From: Heloderma charlesbogerti
Taxonomy: Eukaryota > Chordata > Lepidosauria > Squamata > Helodermatidae
Direction of reading: 5' to 3'
DNA: 64,000 nucleotides
Assembly (NCBI GenBank): GCA_026122225.1
Contig: JANEZZ010001865.1
Coordinates: 620,001 to 684,000 of the forward strand
Shown: one piece after another, positions 43,010-54,796 of the stretch
Numbering within the stretch: the first letter of the stretch is position 1
Layout: the number at the start of each line of letters is the position of its first letter
Program-made: the position numbers and the translations under genes
Notes under the pieces: model-generated
What the model was told of the DNA's origin: nothing
The model's database searches: none
Seen by the model: only the letters and a program-made list of their open reading frames with translations

Positions 43010-43590
43010 CAGCCAATGAAGTTCAATGATGGGAGAGATTCAGGACAGACACGTAGCACATAGTTATGATGGTCATCACCAACTTGGATGGCTTTAGAGG
43101 AGGATTAGACAAATTCAACGAGGATAAGGCTATCAACGGTTACAACTCATGATGAACATGGCTAGATCTACACTACTGCTTTGTAGTGGTACTGAAGCAC
43201 ACTGATAACTGTTGGGGCACATTACACATTCTATATACTGCTATCATAGTGTTATTTCCTGCTTTTTTCACATTATCCCAAATAAAGCAACAAATGTCGT
43301 TATGTGTCCTACGAGGTAGAAATGCACAAGAGGGATATAGCGTCACCATGATGGGATTGTAAAGATATGACACAAGGTATAGATCTTGTCTTGATGTCAC
43401 CTCCAGTATCAAAGACGGTATGCCTCTGCATACCAGTTGTGGGGGAACATGAGGGAGAGGGTGCTGTTATGCTCATGTCCTGCTTATGGGTTTTCCATGG
43501 GCATCTGGATGGCCGCTGTGGGAACAGAATGCTGCAATAGATGGACCCTTGGTCTGATCCAGCAGAGCTGTTCCCACAGAATGTATGTTC
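43010..43590 (+). repeat. CR1-like LINE 3' end, interrupted
   Basis: 43035-43164 and 43386-43590 together form the tail seen at 33180-33525. The 220-bp interruption (43165-43385) begins GGCTAGATCTACACTACTGC and ends near ACAAGGTATAGATCTTG, perhaps an old MITE. Confidence 0.7.
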
Positions 43591-43614
43591 ATATGGAGGT
43601 TTGCTAAAAAAGCA

Positions 43615-43976
43615 GGGTTGTTCAACCGCAGACCCATAGACTAAATCTGGCCTGTGTAGGGTCCCAATCTGGCCCTCCAGGGTTCCCCAGATGGCTCCGC
43701 CCCTTCCCCTTCCCCTGACCCCACCCCCTTCCCCTCAACCACCCATTGTTTAGTAGTTTCCCATCTTTGGGGCAGTTTTTCCCATTTGAAAAGGTTAAAA
43801 TGCCTCTCCTAAGGCTTAATTACTGGAAGCCAGAGCTTTAAAGCTAAAATATGCAGGGTGTGGGGGTATTTTGTTTTGTATTTTGACCTGGCCCCTTTGC
43901 CTTTGATCCTGCCCACCACTGGAATGTGGCCGCTGAGATTTTCTCTGAAATTGAACTCAGCCCTTGGGGTGAAAGA
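43615..43976 (-). repeat. hAT-like repeat (AGGTGTGCAAAACC type)
   Basis: Reverse complement shares 'CTGAGTTCAATTTCAGAGAA', 'CAGTGGTGGGCAGG' and 'GCAAAGGGGCCAGG' with 17214-17425 and 51965-52312. Confidence 0.6.
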
Positions 43977-43984
43977 GGTTTGAC

Positions 43985-44486
43985 CAGTGGCAGCTGGTGA
44001 CTCCAGTTCTGGAGGGGCAGTGATTACATTCTGGTTTTTAGTCACCCACAGCCAAAACACTAAAGGTGCTATCCAGGGTGCTGAACCTTGTCCCTCAAAT
44101 GGGTTCCTCACCTTGGATAGCCACCCTGCATTCACAGCTAGACAGCTGAAATCGGCTGTCCAGCCACGGGAAGGCGGAACAGGTGAGGCAGACACCAGAT
44201 GACACATAGGAAGCGTCGGAATGCCACTTCCGCCTGCCCTGCCTGGCTCCCAGGAACACCCCATTTTCACTGCTCCACACTTCTCTTTTGAGCATGGAGC
44301 ACGGCACCAATCTGCACTGCCTACAAGGCAGCACAGGAGGGGGGAAGAGGTCAGTTCCCAACCTATTCTATGGCTGTCTAGCCACTGACTAGCGACCATA
44401 GGATTGCACCCTTAGAGTTTTGGCTGGGTGTAAAACTCTGAATGTAATCACCGCCCCTCTGAAACTGGAGTCAGCAGCCGCCACTG
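43985..44486. mobile_element. hAT-type MITE with CAGTGGCGGCTG ends, hosting another MITE
   Basis: Ends CAGTGGCAGCTGGTGACTCC and ACTCCAGTTTC...GCCGCCACTG inverted. Duplication GGTTTGAC/GGTTCAAC (6 of 8). At 44116-44413 a MITE with GGATTGCACCCTTA end and CTAGACAGC palindromes is nested. Confidence 0.8.
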
Positions 44487-44703
44487 GGTTCAACACCCCT
44501 GATGTAGAGGCTGTTGCTTCAGCCATATCCCCAAGCTATGGGGAAAATGATGCCAGCCTATCTTACAGAACTATTGTAAGGATAATTAAGAGAATATATG
44601 TGACACACTTTTATATATTTATGTATGGAACGCTTTAAAAATGCTTTGCTCATGATATTCTTCCTATATAGAAATCTCCCCTGCCACACCCACACACACA
44701 TGT
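44487..44703. other. Unassigned DNA
   Basis: Short gap, no gene. A (CCACACAC) tract lies at 44683-44700. Confidence 0.4.
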
Positions 44704-44714
44704 AGCAATGTCAT

Positions 44715-46465
44715 TGTTGTTGTTGTTGTTCAGTCGTTCAGTCGTGTCCGACTCTTCGTGACCCCATGGACCATAGCACGCCAGGCCTTCCTGTCCTGCG
44801 CTCTCTCCCGGAGCGTGCTCAAGTTCATATTCATTGCATCCGTGATGCTATCTAGCCATCTCATCCTCTGCCGTCCCCTTCTCCTTTTGCCTTCAGTCTT
44901 TCCCAGCATCAGCGTCTTTTCCAGGGAGTTTTCTCTTCGCATTAGGTGGCCAAAATATTGGAGCTTCAGCTTCATTATCTGTCCTTCCAATGAGCAGTCA
45001 GGTTTGATTTCCTTTAGGATGGACTGATTTGACCTCCTTGTAGTCCAGGGAACTCGTAAGAGTCTTCTCCAGCACCACAGTTCGAAAGCATCAATTCTTC
45101 GGTGCTCAGCCTTCCTTATAGTCCAGCTCTCACAGCCATACATTACTACTGGGAAAACCATAGCTTTGATTAGATGGACCTTTGTCGGCAAGGTGATGTC
45201 TCTGCTTCTTACTATGCTGTCTAGGTTTGCCATAGCTTTCCTCCCCAGGAGCAAGCGTCTTTTAATTTCATGGCTACAGTCACCATCTGCGGTGATCTTG
45301 GAGCCCAAGAAAGTAAAATCTGTCACTGCTTCCATTTCTTCCCCTTCTATATGCCAGGAAGTGATGGGGCCAGATGCCATGATCTTCGTTTTTTTAATGT
45401 TGAGTTTCAAACCAGCTTTTGCACTCTCCTCTTTCACCCTCAACAAGAGGCTCTTGAGATCCTCTTCGCTTTCTGCCATTAGGGTGGTATCGTCTACATA
45501 TTGGAGATTGTTGATAATTCTCCCGGCAATCTTAATTCCGACCTCTGATTCATCCAACCCGGCATTTCTCATGATGTACTCTGCATATAAGTTAAATAAG
45601 CAGGGTGACAATATGCAGCCTTGTCGTACTCCTTTCCCAATTTTGAACCACTCGGTTGTTCCATGTCTGGTTCTTACTGTTGCTTCTTGACCCTCGTACA
45701 GGTTTCTCAGGAGACAGGTAAGGTGGTCTGGTACTCCCATCACTTTAAGAATTTGCCACAGTTTGTTGTGATCCACACAATCAAAGGCTTTAGCGTAGTC
45801 AATGAAGCAGAAATAGACGTTTCTCTGGAATTCTCTTGCTTTCTCCATGATGCAGCGAATGTTGGCGATTTGATCTCTAGTTCCTCTGCCTCTTCGAAAC
45901 CCCGCTTGTACTTCCGGTAGTTCTCGGTTTGCATACTGCTGAAGCCTAGCTTGTAGGATTTTGAGCATCACCTTGCTGGCATGTGAAATGAGCGCAATTC
46001 TGCGGTAGTTTGAACACTCTTTGGCATTGCCCTTCTTTGGAACTGGAATGTAAACTGACCTTTTCCAGTCTTGTGGCCACTGTTGAGTGTTCCAGATTTG
46101 TTGGCATATTGAATGCAGCACTTTAACAGCATCATCTTTTAGGATTTTAAATAGCTCAGCTGGAATACTGTCATCTCCGCTAGCTTTGTTGTTACTAATG
46201 CTTCCTAAGGCCCACTTGACTTCACTCTCGAGGATGTCCGGCTCAAGTTCAGTGACCGCACTATCATGGCTATCAGGGACATTCAGATCTTTCCTGTATA
46301 GTTCTTCTGTGTATTCTTGCCACCTCTTCTTAATCTCATCTGCTTCTATTAGGTCCCTGCCTTCTTTGTCCTTTATCATGCCCGTCTTTGCACAAAACGT
46401 TCCCTTGAGATCTCCAATTTTCTTGAAGAGATCTCTAGTCTTTCCCATTCTGTTGTTTTCCTCGA
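44715..46465 (-). mobile_element. BovB (RTE) LINE, 5' truncated, recent
   Basis: Flanked by a perfect 11-bp target duplication AGCAATGTCAT (44704-44714 and 46466-46476). The 3' end carries (TTG)n. Similarity to 54797-56550 is high over the full length. Confidence 0.96.
44730..46448 (-). pseudogene. BovB ORF2, reverse transcriptase part, open 572 codons
   Basis: The frame begins MGKTRDLFKKIGDL, inside the linker before the RT domain, and stays open to the natural C terminus (SRTRLND). Landmarks in order: 'IPVPKKGNAKECSNYRRIAL' near residue 135-155, 'DYAKAFDCVDHNKLW' near 217-231, 'GVRQGCILSPCLFNLY' near 273-288, and YVDD at 317-320 where other copies have YADD. Both catalytic aspartates are kept. 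The endonuclease is absent, so self-mobilisation is not expected despite the intact RT. Confidence 0.92.
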
Positions 46466-46476
46466 AGCAATGTCAT

Positions 46477-46664
46477 ACTGCATGCAAAATGAGGGAATGT
46501 CAATGTTGTCACAAAATGCTGGGAAGCTACAACAGGAAAAATGTCAGGAAGCCACAACAAGAAAAACTATCTAAAGGAGCGCCTCCAGCAACACCAGACA
46601 GGCCGCTTAACATGATCAGCCTTGGATGACCTTCTCTCTGTTCCATCAGCCAGGACAGCTAGAC
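46477..46664. other. Unassigned DNA
   Basis: Short gap between BovB and the next element. AGCAATGTCATAC and CAATGTTGTCAC echo each other here but no repeat is defined. Confidence 0.4.
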
Positions 46665-47518
46665 TAGGGATGGGGGAGAATTTCTCCCCGAAACGTCGGG
46701 GGGCTGAGTGCCAACGTATTCGGCCCCCCGAAGTAGTTTCGGGGAGAAATTCTCCACGCCCCCCCCCGGCCCCCCCCGGGATGGGACTTACCTTTCCTGA
46801 ATGTCCCTCCCGGCGGCGGGTCCCGGCGGCGGTTTGGCAGGTCTTCGTCAGGGGCGGGGGTGGCAGCCGGTCTTTTGACCGGCTGCCGCCGCCGCCATTC
46901 CAAGAAAAGTTAAAAAAAAAACAAAAACGCCCCCGTGATAGGCTACGTGACGATTAATGTAGCCTATCATGGCTAGATTTGCAAAGTCAGCCATGATAGG
47001 CTATGTAAATCGTCACGTAGCCTATCACGGGTGACTTAAAAAAAAAAAAAAGCGTGTACGGCTAATGGCGGCCCCCATAGGGAGTTGCCATTTGTGTTCC
47101 TTATTTGGTCGCTGTAGTCTACGTAAAGATTACGTAGACTACGGCGACCAAATAAGGAACGCGAATGGCGGCTCCCTATGGGGGCCGCCATTTGCGTACG
47201 CACTTTTTTTTTTTTTTAAAGTCACCTGTGATAGGCTACGTGACGATTAACGTAGCCTATCACAGCTGACTTTGCAGATCTAGCCGTGATAGGCTACGTA
47301 AATCGTCACGATTCTATCACGGGGGCGTTGTTTTTTTTTTACTTTTTATTTCGCGGCCGGGCAAGGCGAGGCGAGGCGCCTCCTCCCCGGCCTGAATTTC
47401 GGCCGGGCGAGGCAGGACGCCTCCCCCCCAGCCTGAACTTCGGGGGGAGCAGCGAAGCGCCTCCCCCCCACCGCGAAGCAAGCTGCGAGACCAGGTAAGT
47501 GGCTTTCGTGCACCCCTA
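46665..47518. mobile_element. hAT-type TAGGGATG element, family B
   Basis: Ends TAGGGATGGGGGAGAATTTC and CTTTCGTGCACCCCTA, perfect duplication AGCTAGAC (46657-46664 and 47519-47526). Five TACGTA-type hairpins lie between 46934 and 47321. Donors intact on both arms: AAAG|GTAAGT (minus, GT at 46791-46790) and CCAG|GTAAGT (plus, GT at 47495). The exon-like frame on the minus strand is stopped by TGA after 16 codons. Confidence 0.95.
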
Positions 47519-47527
47519 AGCTAGACT

Positions 47528-47812
47528 GGTGAGGACAAGGGAGAGGGCCTTCTCTGCGGTGGCCCCCACTCTGTGGAACTCCCTCCCTAGGGAACTCTGC
47601 CATGCCCCCTCTTTAATGAGCTTCTGCCATGCATTAAAAATGTGGTTGTTCAGGCAGGCATTTGGGGTGGGTTAGGGTATTTTTAGAAATATGATGTTTT
47701 TAAATGTAGAATTTTATTGTTTTAAATTGTTTTATTATTATACATTGCCCAGAATGGCTGGGTGACCAGCCAGATGGACAATTAATAAATTAATTAAATA
47801 AATAAATACAGA
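47528..47812 (+). repeat. L2-like LINE 3' end
   Basis: Encodes broken 'RAFSAVAPTLWNSLPRELCHAP' type text, then 'GCCCAGAATGGCTGGGTGACC' and a (TAAA)n tail. Confidence 0.75.
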
Positions 47813-47827
47813 CATCTTACAAAAATG

Positions 47828-48045
47828 GGTGTGTGTGTGTGTGTGGGGGGGAAATCCTGGCTTCACATGTGTACTGATAGATTTGACTGGCAGTGACCAA
47901 CTAGAAAAGGGATCTTGGGATTGTGGTGGATATAGCTCAACGAAAATGTCAACTGAGTGTGCAGCAGTGATGAAAAAGGCAAATGCCATGCTAGAAATCC
48001 TTAGGAAAGAGACCAAAAATAAGATGACCATTATCGTTAATGCTG
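47828..48045 (+). repeat. (TG)n plus CR1-like fragment
   Basis: (GT)n at 47828-47846. 47858-48030 encodes 'LTGSDQLEKGSWDCGG' and 'SANAMLEILRKE'-like text, the CR1-like C-terminal region also seen at 33040. Confidence 0.7.
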
Positions 48046-48211
48046 GATTGAAATCCCCCCTCCAGTTACCAAAAATCTTTGCCCCCTGTGAAAATGGGAC
48101 ACAATTTTCTGCAGCTTTCTCAGATGAGGCATAGGAATTTCCACCAATTTCTTCGGTGTGTCAGGTTTGAGGTGGCCGACAGCTTTTCAGGGCTTTCATT
48201 ATTTATTTATT
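48046..48211. other. Unassigned DNA
   Basis: Short gap, no gene. Confidence 0.4.
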
Positions 48212-48337
48212 GCATTTGTTGTTATTGTTGTTCAGTCATTAAGTTGTGTCCGACTCTTTGTGACCCCATGGACCATAGCATGCCAGGCCTTCCTGTTCTC
48301 CGCTGTCTCCCTGAGTGTGCTCAAGTTCATATTCATT
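48212..48337 (-). repeat. BovB 3' fragment fused to a SINE
   Basis: Only the last 120 bases of BovB are present ('GTTGTTCAGTCATTAAGTTG' to 'GTGCTCAAGTTCATATTCATT'). At 48338 it turns into the 3' end of a SINE in the same orientation. Confidence 0.85.
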
Positions 48338-48524
48338 AAGGCGGCTTACATTATCCTCCTCCTCTATATTTCATCCTCACAACAACAACCCTGTGAGGTA
48401 GGCTGGGCTGAGAGTCTGTGACTGGCCCATAGTCACCCAGTGAGCTTCATGGCCGAGTGGGGACTAGAACCCGGATCTCCCAGCTCCCAGTCCAACACTC
48501 TTGCCACTACACCATACTGGCTCT
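48338..48524 (-). repeat. tRNA-derived SINE (GTGGTGTAGTGG type)
   Basis: Reverse complement: 'AGCCAGTATGGTGTAGTGGC', 'GATCCGGGTTCTAGTCCCC', 'CCATGAAGCTCACTGGGTG', 'GAGGATAATGTAAGCCGCCTT'. Close to the copy at 23655. Confidence 0.9.
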
Positions 48525-49694
48525 TTTCACTTGCTTTAACTTTAAAAAGAAAGTCCTGTGCTGCACAAAACAGTGTAGGGCTTTCCTCAGCTTCCCACTG
48601 GCCATACTTGCTGGATGGCCTTGGGAGCAGCTCTTAACAATGATAAGTAAATGGAACCTCCAATCTGAGAGGCAGTATATCTTGGAATAGCAGTTGCTGG
48701 GAGGCAAACAATGGAAAACGCCTTCTGCTGCTTCTCTGCCCTCATTGTGGGCTTCCTAGAAATTTCTGGCTGCCCACTGGTGGGCACAGGTGTCAGGTTG
48801 ACTGAACCACCCTTGGGCGGCTCAAGCAAGGATCCTCTTACACACTTCTTAGGATGTATACATGTATCGTTGTGCGCTTGCTATCTGACTGCTGCAAGTA
48901 ATATTGAGGTTTCAATAAAAGATGTTCTGGCCAGACTGACAGGTCATGTCATGCGTCCAGCAGTGACCTGGACCTGGACTCAGGGTCTGAGGAGCTGGTG
49001 GTGCCAGGAGGAAGGCACGGGGCCCAAGCATTACTGAAGAACCAGAGACCCCTGGAGACCCTCAGGCCTGAGACCTTCAAACCTGGACCAATTACTGTGC
49101 CCCCCAAGTCTAGCTCGAGCACTGGTCTGGCACCCCCATCTCCAAGAGTTCCATGATACATGGAGCTGGGGTGCCAATGCTGTCAGCACACCCAGCATGA
49201 GCACTTAGAGGGATGGGGGAGTGCCAGGGTCTGGGCCAGAGGCCTGTCCCATTTCAACTTTGTAGGAAGGGCTGGAATCTGAGAAGGGCCTTCTGGAGTG
49301 AACCATGAAAGGCTTCTGTCGGATCTGGGGACTTGTCAGAGCACGTTGCTCTCCTAGGTACGGCCATGTTGGCTGCCTAGCTGCCTTGGGCTCCATGGAT
49401 TCATGGTTCAGACGAGAACATGACAGACTGCTGTTCCTTAATGGCTCAGGATCTCTCAATAGGCTCTTGGCTTGGAGTCCAAGTGTCTCTCCTCATTGGC
49501 AATGGTCAAAAGGCCTGGAGTTCTCCTCCTCTTCCTCCTCCTCCTAGGCTGGGAAGAGAAGAAGAATGCTTCCTGTCTCAGTGCAACTCTGCTTGGCCAG
49601 CAAGGTATACCTGAGTTCAGGTGTGCCTCCATGTTTCCTTCGGTTCTGGTTGCTGGCTCACTCCAGACTGATGACCATGGCCCAGCCCTGACAC
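48525..49694. other. Unassigned DNA, partly GC-rich
   Basis: No gene. 48940-49690 has several Pro/Ser-rich frames without a stable partner motif; it may be a decayed retroelement. A (CCT)n tract lies at 49525-49548. Confidence 0.4.
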
Positions 49695-50525
49695 AATAAG
49701 TGTCTGAAGCCCTTACTCTGGTCCCCTTGCCTTCTGAAGTTAGGCAGATGGTGATGGGAGAGAGGGCTTTTTTCACTTGGGGCACCCCCAATGTGGAATG
49801 CCCCTCTCAGGGAGGTTCATCTAGCACCAAACCTGATAACTTTCCAGCAACAGGTGAATACTTTTTATTTGCCAATTTATTTTGCTTCCTAAGGGAGAGC
49901 AGCAAATGCCACCTCCACCCCCACCCCCCAGACTCAACCTGCCTAAGGCCAGCCAAGTTATTTTGGCATCTGAACCAGAAAATCCGCAAACACCTCTTCC
50001 CCTCCCTTGCAGTATAAATACAATAATATCAAATGATAATTTTGCTCTTTCATGACGCCCCAAATCAGCTGCCTATGGCAGCCACATCACTCTGCCTAAT
50101 GGTAGAGCCAGTCCTGTTGCTGAAGCCATGAGCATGTCATTGAGCTGGTTGAGGGGCCATAGCTCACGGCTGCATGCAGAAGGTTGCATGTAGAAGGTCC
50201 CAGGTTCAATCCCTGGCATTTCCATGTTGGGCTAGGAAAGAATCCTGTTCATACCCCAAACAGCCACTTCCAGTCAGTGCTGACAAAACTGAGCTAAAAG
50301 GACCAATGATCTTACTCGATACAAAGCAGCTTCCAGTGTTTTAATCTGCTGATCTTTTATTGCTCTTTGGTGTGTGTTTTTTTTACATTGCTCTGCTGTA
50401 CTATTTTACCCAATTGATATGGTTTTATATGATTGCTGTTAACATTTGGGGGATTTGTTTTATGATCTTGTAATCCACTCTGGGAGTTTGCTAGCTGAAG
50501 GGTGGCATTTAAATCTATACAACAG
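49695..50525 (+). repeat. L2-like tail, tRNA SINE and L2-like tail in series
   Basis: 49695-49860 resembles the L2 C-terminal region ('GAGAGGGCTTTTTTCACTTGG', 'GGAATGCCCCTCTCAGGG'). 50152-50335 is an Ala-tRNA-like SINE (GGCCATAGCTCACGGC, AGGTTCAATCCCTGGC). 50340-50525 is an L2-type tail ('TAATCCACTCTGGGAGTTTGC'). Confidence 0.6.
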
Positions 50526-51818
50526 TCTCAGCAAATACTTTGGAGCCACCAGATCACACAGAACCTGCTGGATTTCAGCACTGCTGAAGGTGGTCATTCA
50601 CATTCAATTGGAAACTGATTCTGGAAGGGAGTCAGAAGGTTCTACTGGCATCCATATGAAAAATCTGTGTCCACTGAAACTGGCTGCTCTACTCAGATAA
50701 AAACAAAGGATCAAGTTGTAAGTGTTTAGCATATATTTTTGTACTCTTACATAATGTAAAACAATTCTTCTTGCATACAGCATTTTAGCTTTATCACCCC
50801 CTCCCCCTAATTCTCTGAAGGTCTTAATTATCACATTAAATGTACTGGCATTGAACAGATGAGCAAAAGGCAAATCTATTTATTCATTCTGTTGATGTAA
50901 CTTGAGTGCAGTTCTGCTCTATTCAAATTTAGTGGGAATTTTCCCATTTATTTCAGTGGGCTATACATTGTATTCTTAGCTTAATGCATGGCAGCATTTT
51001 CTCACTGTGTATATGTTTAGAATCCCCTCTGTTAAGCCTGAACTGAAATACAAAACAGAACTGAGAAAGTGAAACAACTCCCATGGTCAATTTCCTGTCA
51101 AATTCTTCTTTAAGCCCCATCCAGATGAGGATGTTAAATGTGCATATAGTTGGTGCACATATGTTTGCTTACTTCCATGCATGTTCAAAAGATTCTCACC
51201 AGTCCTTTCCAGAGAATCAAAGGGTATAGAATGTATGCTCAGCTCAGGTGGAGTGGTGGGGAGGGGTGTCACAGTGCCAGGCTCTGCCTCTGCCCTATGC
51301 ATATGAATTTGGCAGTCTAAATGCATATACAGTTGTGCGAACATAAGTTCTTCAGTACCTTCAAGTGAACATACATTGGTTGGGGGGCGGCGGGAATCTA
51401 CCGCCTTGATCCTACTCCTCTCTACATGCTCTCATTCTACACTAGAGATGTTTGAACCAGTGCTGGGCTGAAAATTTCTCCCACTTTTTTTTTTTTTTTT
51501 TTACCATTCTCATTCAAAGGAGGAGAAATTTTGGAGAAATTCTCATGGGTTGGGTTTGGGGTTCTTGTGTTTACCTTGCTTATGAGGTGGCCATGGAGTG
51601 TACAGAGATTCATTGAACAAGAATCTTTGTGGCAGCCTGAAGCCTCCTCAGCTTCCTGCACTTCAATTAAAGCCATCATGAGAAAGACCTCATGAGGCAA
51701 TTCCTCCCATGGGGCTTTTTCAGTTCAGGAATGGCAGGTAGCCCTTGTCAATGGTGAGCCCTATCTGTGAGAAACTGTTGGAGAATTTCTCCTCCCCTAG
51801 GAGAAATTCAGTGAAGCT

Positions 51819-51821
<3 letters not shown>
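50526..51821. other. Unassigned non-coding DNA
   Basis: No gene. A poly-T run lies at 51485-51502. Confidence 0.5.

Positions 51822-51861
<40 letters not shown>
51822..51861 (+). repeat. (TC)n microsatellite
   Basis: About 20 TC units. Confidence 0.95.
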
Positions 51862-51864
<3 letters not shown>

Positions 51865-51964
51865 CCACCACACACAATTTCTTGCCCACAAATAGCCTGG
51901 AGAATTTTGAGAAGCCATTTGTGCACAGCTCTAGCTTGAACCTCTTTCAACCTTATTAGGATCC

Positions 51965-52312
51965 CTAATCTGTAATGCAGCAGAGGCTCTTTCAGTCTGA
52001 AGGCTGAATTCCATCTCAGACAATTCCATTTCACATTCCAGTGGTGGGTGAGGCCAAAGGCAAAAAAGGGTGGGGCCAAAATATTAAAAAATGCCAACAT
52101 GTTTTATCTTAAAGCTCTTACTGTCAGTAAGTAAGCCCTAGGAGACACATTTCAGCCTATCAGAATAAGGAAGAATGGCGCAAAAGCCAGTTGGAAGGAA
52201 GGGGGTGGGGCCAAAGGAAGGGGCATGGCCTGCTGGGGAACACCAGAGGGCCCGACTGGGATCCCAAGAGGGCCTGATTTGGCCCCCAAGCCTGAGGTTC
52301 CGCACCCCTGGT
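51965..52312 (+). repeat. hAT-like repeat with CACCCCTG end
   Basis: Shares blocks with 17214-17425 and 43615-43976 and ends GAGGTTCCGCACCCCTG, a plausible hAT-type terminus. The left terminus is not clear. Confidence 0.6.
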
Positions 52313-52351
52313 CCACACCCTTTGACTGTCTGAAAGTGACTCCCTTTCAAT

Positions 52352-52571
52352 CAGTGGAGGCTTGTGGGTCCCATTTTGGTGGGGCTGTTAATCCATTCTG
52401 GGTTTTAGTTGGAACCTGCCAGAATTCTAAAGGAGCTATCCAAGGTGCTGAACGTATTTTAGGGATAGGGTTCAGCACCTTGGATGACTCCTTTAGAGTT
52501 CTGGCTCGTTCTGACTGAAACCCAGAATGGATGCACAGCCCCGCCGGAATTGGAGCCACCAGCCTCCACTG
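52352..52571. mobile_element. hAT-type MITE with CAGTGGAGGCTTGTGG ends
   Basis: Ends CAGTGGAGGCTTGTGGGTCC and GGAGCCACCAGCCTCCACTG. Inverted interior with AAGGAGCTATCCAAGGTGCTG against CAGCACCTTGGATGACTCCTT. Target duplication only 5 of 8 (CTTTCAAT/CGTTCAGG). Same family as 28634-28832. Confidence 0.85.
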
Positions 52572-54785
52572 CGTTCAGGGTTTGGGGTTTATTTGCATGT
52601 GCAGTCTAGCTAATTATGCCTGCTTTCATAAGCAACTTCTCAGATGGCATCGCAGTTGGCATCACAGCAGAGATGAGGTAGGACAGTGGTACGCAAGGAA
52701 TGCTATGATACAAGCAATGATCAACAAGATATCCTGGGTAGACAGATTGCAGGACTTTGCAGACAGGGAGGGAACTCTTAATGGCTGGTACTAAAAGTTT
52801 GAAAATCTCGACCCCTCCACTCTTGGTCCAGATGCCTAGACTTCTTTACTTATTGCTCTACCACAATAAGGTTGGCTGTAAAATGTTGAATGTGCTCCCA
52901 TCGTCCCCCCACCCCACCCCAACTCCCAGCAAGGCCACCTCTGCATTCCAAGGCACTGATGTAAGCCTTCAAAATGAGTTTGCCCAGATTAGTAAGTTTG
53001 CCAGCATCTACACACGCTAACCCCCTTTTCCACTTCAGCAGGTTGAGCTTTTGACATTTTGAAAAGCACCATTTAGAATTAAAGTGTCGTCTTTTCCATT
53101 GCTTCTTGCTGCTGCTGACCGCTGCATATTTTGCTTTGTGGGGTGGGGTGGAGTGGAGTTGTTGTTTTTAAAACAATAGCCTACTTATCATGTTGTATGA
53201 ATGAAACTGGCAAGTTGAGGGGCATTTGCTGAATAAATGGCAAGTTTAGCTGAATAGTGGATTATGTTTTGACTTAATTATATATTAGGTATCCTTTAAA
53301 GACATTATGTGAATAGTCTGGTCTTCTGTTGCATTTCACCAAATGGCTTTTTAAAAAACGTGCTTTTTTTTTTCTTTAACATTAACATCAATGTTAGCAA
53401 TTTAATCAACTTTTCACTTGTCACATTTCTCCAAAATCATTCTGTGGTAACTATTACAAGACAGTTCAACATAGTTCTGATTAAGAGCTTTCTCCCCAGT
53501 CCCTTGGCTCCATCTGATTTATGAATAATTCTCTGCTGACAACTGTCGACAGAGTGGACAAGAAACAGTGATTCGATCAAAAAATTGTGAAATTGACATA
53601 ATCATTTGAGGACAAAATGGTTCTGTGAAATGGCTCCCCCACCCTACCCAACCTTATTTTGCTGATTCATTTTGCTGATTCTTCAGCACACCTACTTGGG
53701 AGGAAGTCCCACTGAACTCAAAGGAATGTACTTCTGCTTAGATATGCATAGTATTGCACTGTTAATTTCAGATTCCCCCTCCCTAATACAGGATGGAATG
53801 CCTTTTAAACCTTTTGGTTTGCTTTCAAATAAAGCAACTTTGGGATTTTGCAAGACATTCATATTTTATTTTCGTTGCCATTTCACCAAAAACAACTGAC
53901 AGATTGAAACAACCCATTTCAAAGTGAGTGAAATGGCTTCAAAAAGGTCATTGTCATTTCAAGCCAGTACTAGTTGTAGACATCAGTTTGTAAATTGTGT
54001 TCCCCACCAAGTTTCCCTTTAACAATCTGATAAATAGACAGACAGACAGACAGCTCTAGAACACAAAGGAAACTGTACAAGTCTGCAAAATGCAGAACCT
54101 GATCAGATGGCAGAACATTGGATGAAAGCATCACAGTTAACTAATCCATGACATTCAAGTGTTCTTCAGCTCGTCATATTTGCCAAACATCAAATTTCTC
54201 AGCTATCCGCAAAAAATGTAAATAGAACACTCGAGATTCATACAAACAGCGGGATGTCCCATACAGCATTAGCATTGTGTTAATGTTTTGGCATTGATTG
54301 GGGTTAGATTGAGGTACTTATTTAGTAGCTCCAAATAAGATGTTGACAAACAATCAGGGCCAGCAGTTTAACAGGAAACACAGAAGTTAGAAGAGTCCTC
54401 CTGAGCCTTATTTCAACTGCAGTAGCCAAAATCCAAGCTTTTCTCCTGTATTCTTGATCCAGCAAGTTCAGAGGTGGCCCAGCTATCAGCAATCCTTTTT
54501 AGTCTCATACATCCTTGCCTTCCCTGGAGGTGTTTTACATTACAATGTGCTAATGGAGGAGGGGCAAGTGCTGTCTTTCAGATGCTATTGTGTTTTTATA
54601 CTCTTTATATGTACATTTTTAAAAAAAATTCTGGGTATGGAGCACATAGTGCCCATTTACGCATAGCCAAAAAAAGGAAATGCATCACCCAAAAAGAGGA
54701 CAAAAGAGGACACCAATTTGCATAACATTTGCATATGCAAATGTAAGTGTATAAGCACAAATTTAGAAATAATTATAATGTAAAT
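52572..54785. other. Mostly unassigned DNA with a MITE and a (GACA)n
   Basis: TACTCAGAAGTAAG-type MITE at 53683-53762; (GACA)n at 54036-54052. ATTTGCATATGCAAAT (54731-54746) is a palindrome of two octamer motifs. No gene. Confidence 0.5.
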
Positions 54786-54796
54786 AGAAATGCAAT

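Noticed and set aside
44758..45690. Long plus-strand frames over the BovB copies (also at 22666, 55114 and 56179)
   Set aside because: They mirror the minus-strand ORF2 and recur identically at each BovB copy.
48711..49161. Overlapping frames near 48.7-49.2 kb as retroviral gag-like sequence
   Set aside because: Composition is suggestive of a retroelement, but no zinc knuckle, protease or other motif could be found.
54716..54746. ATTTGCATATGCAAAT as an octamer-type enhancer
   Set aside because: A single AT-rich palindrome next to a LINE insertion; no supporting motifs nearby.
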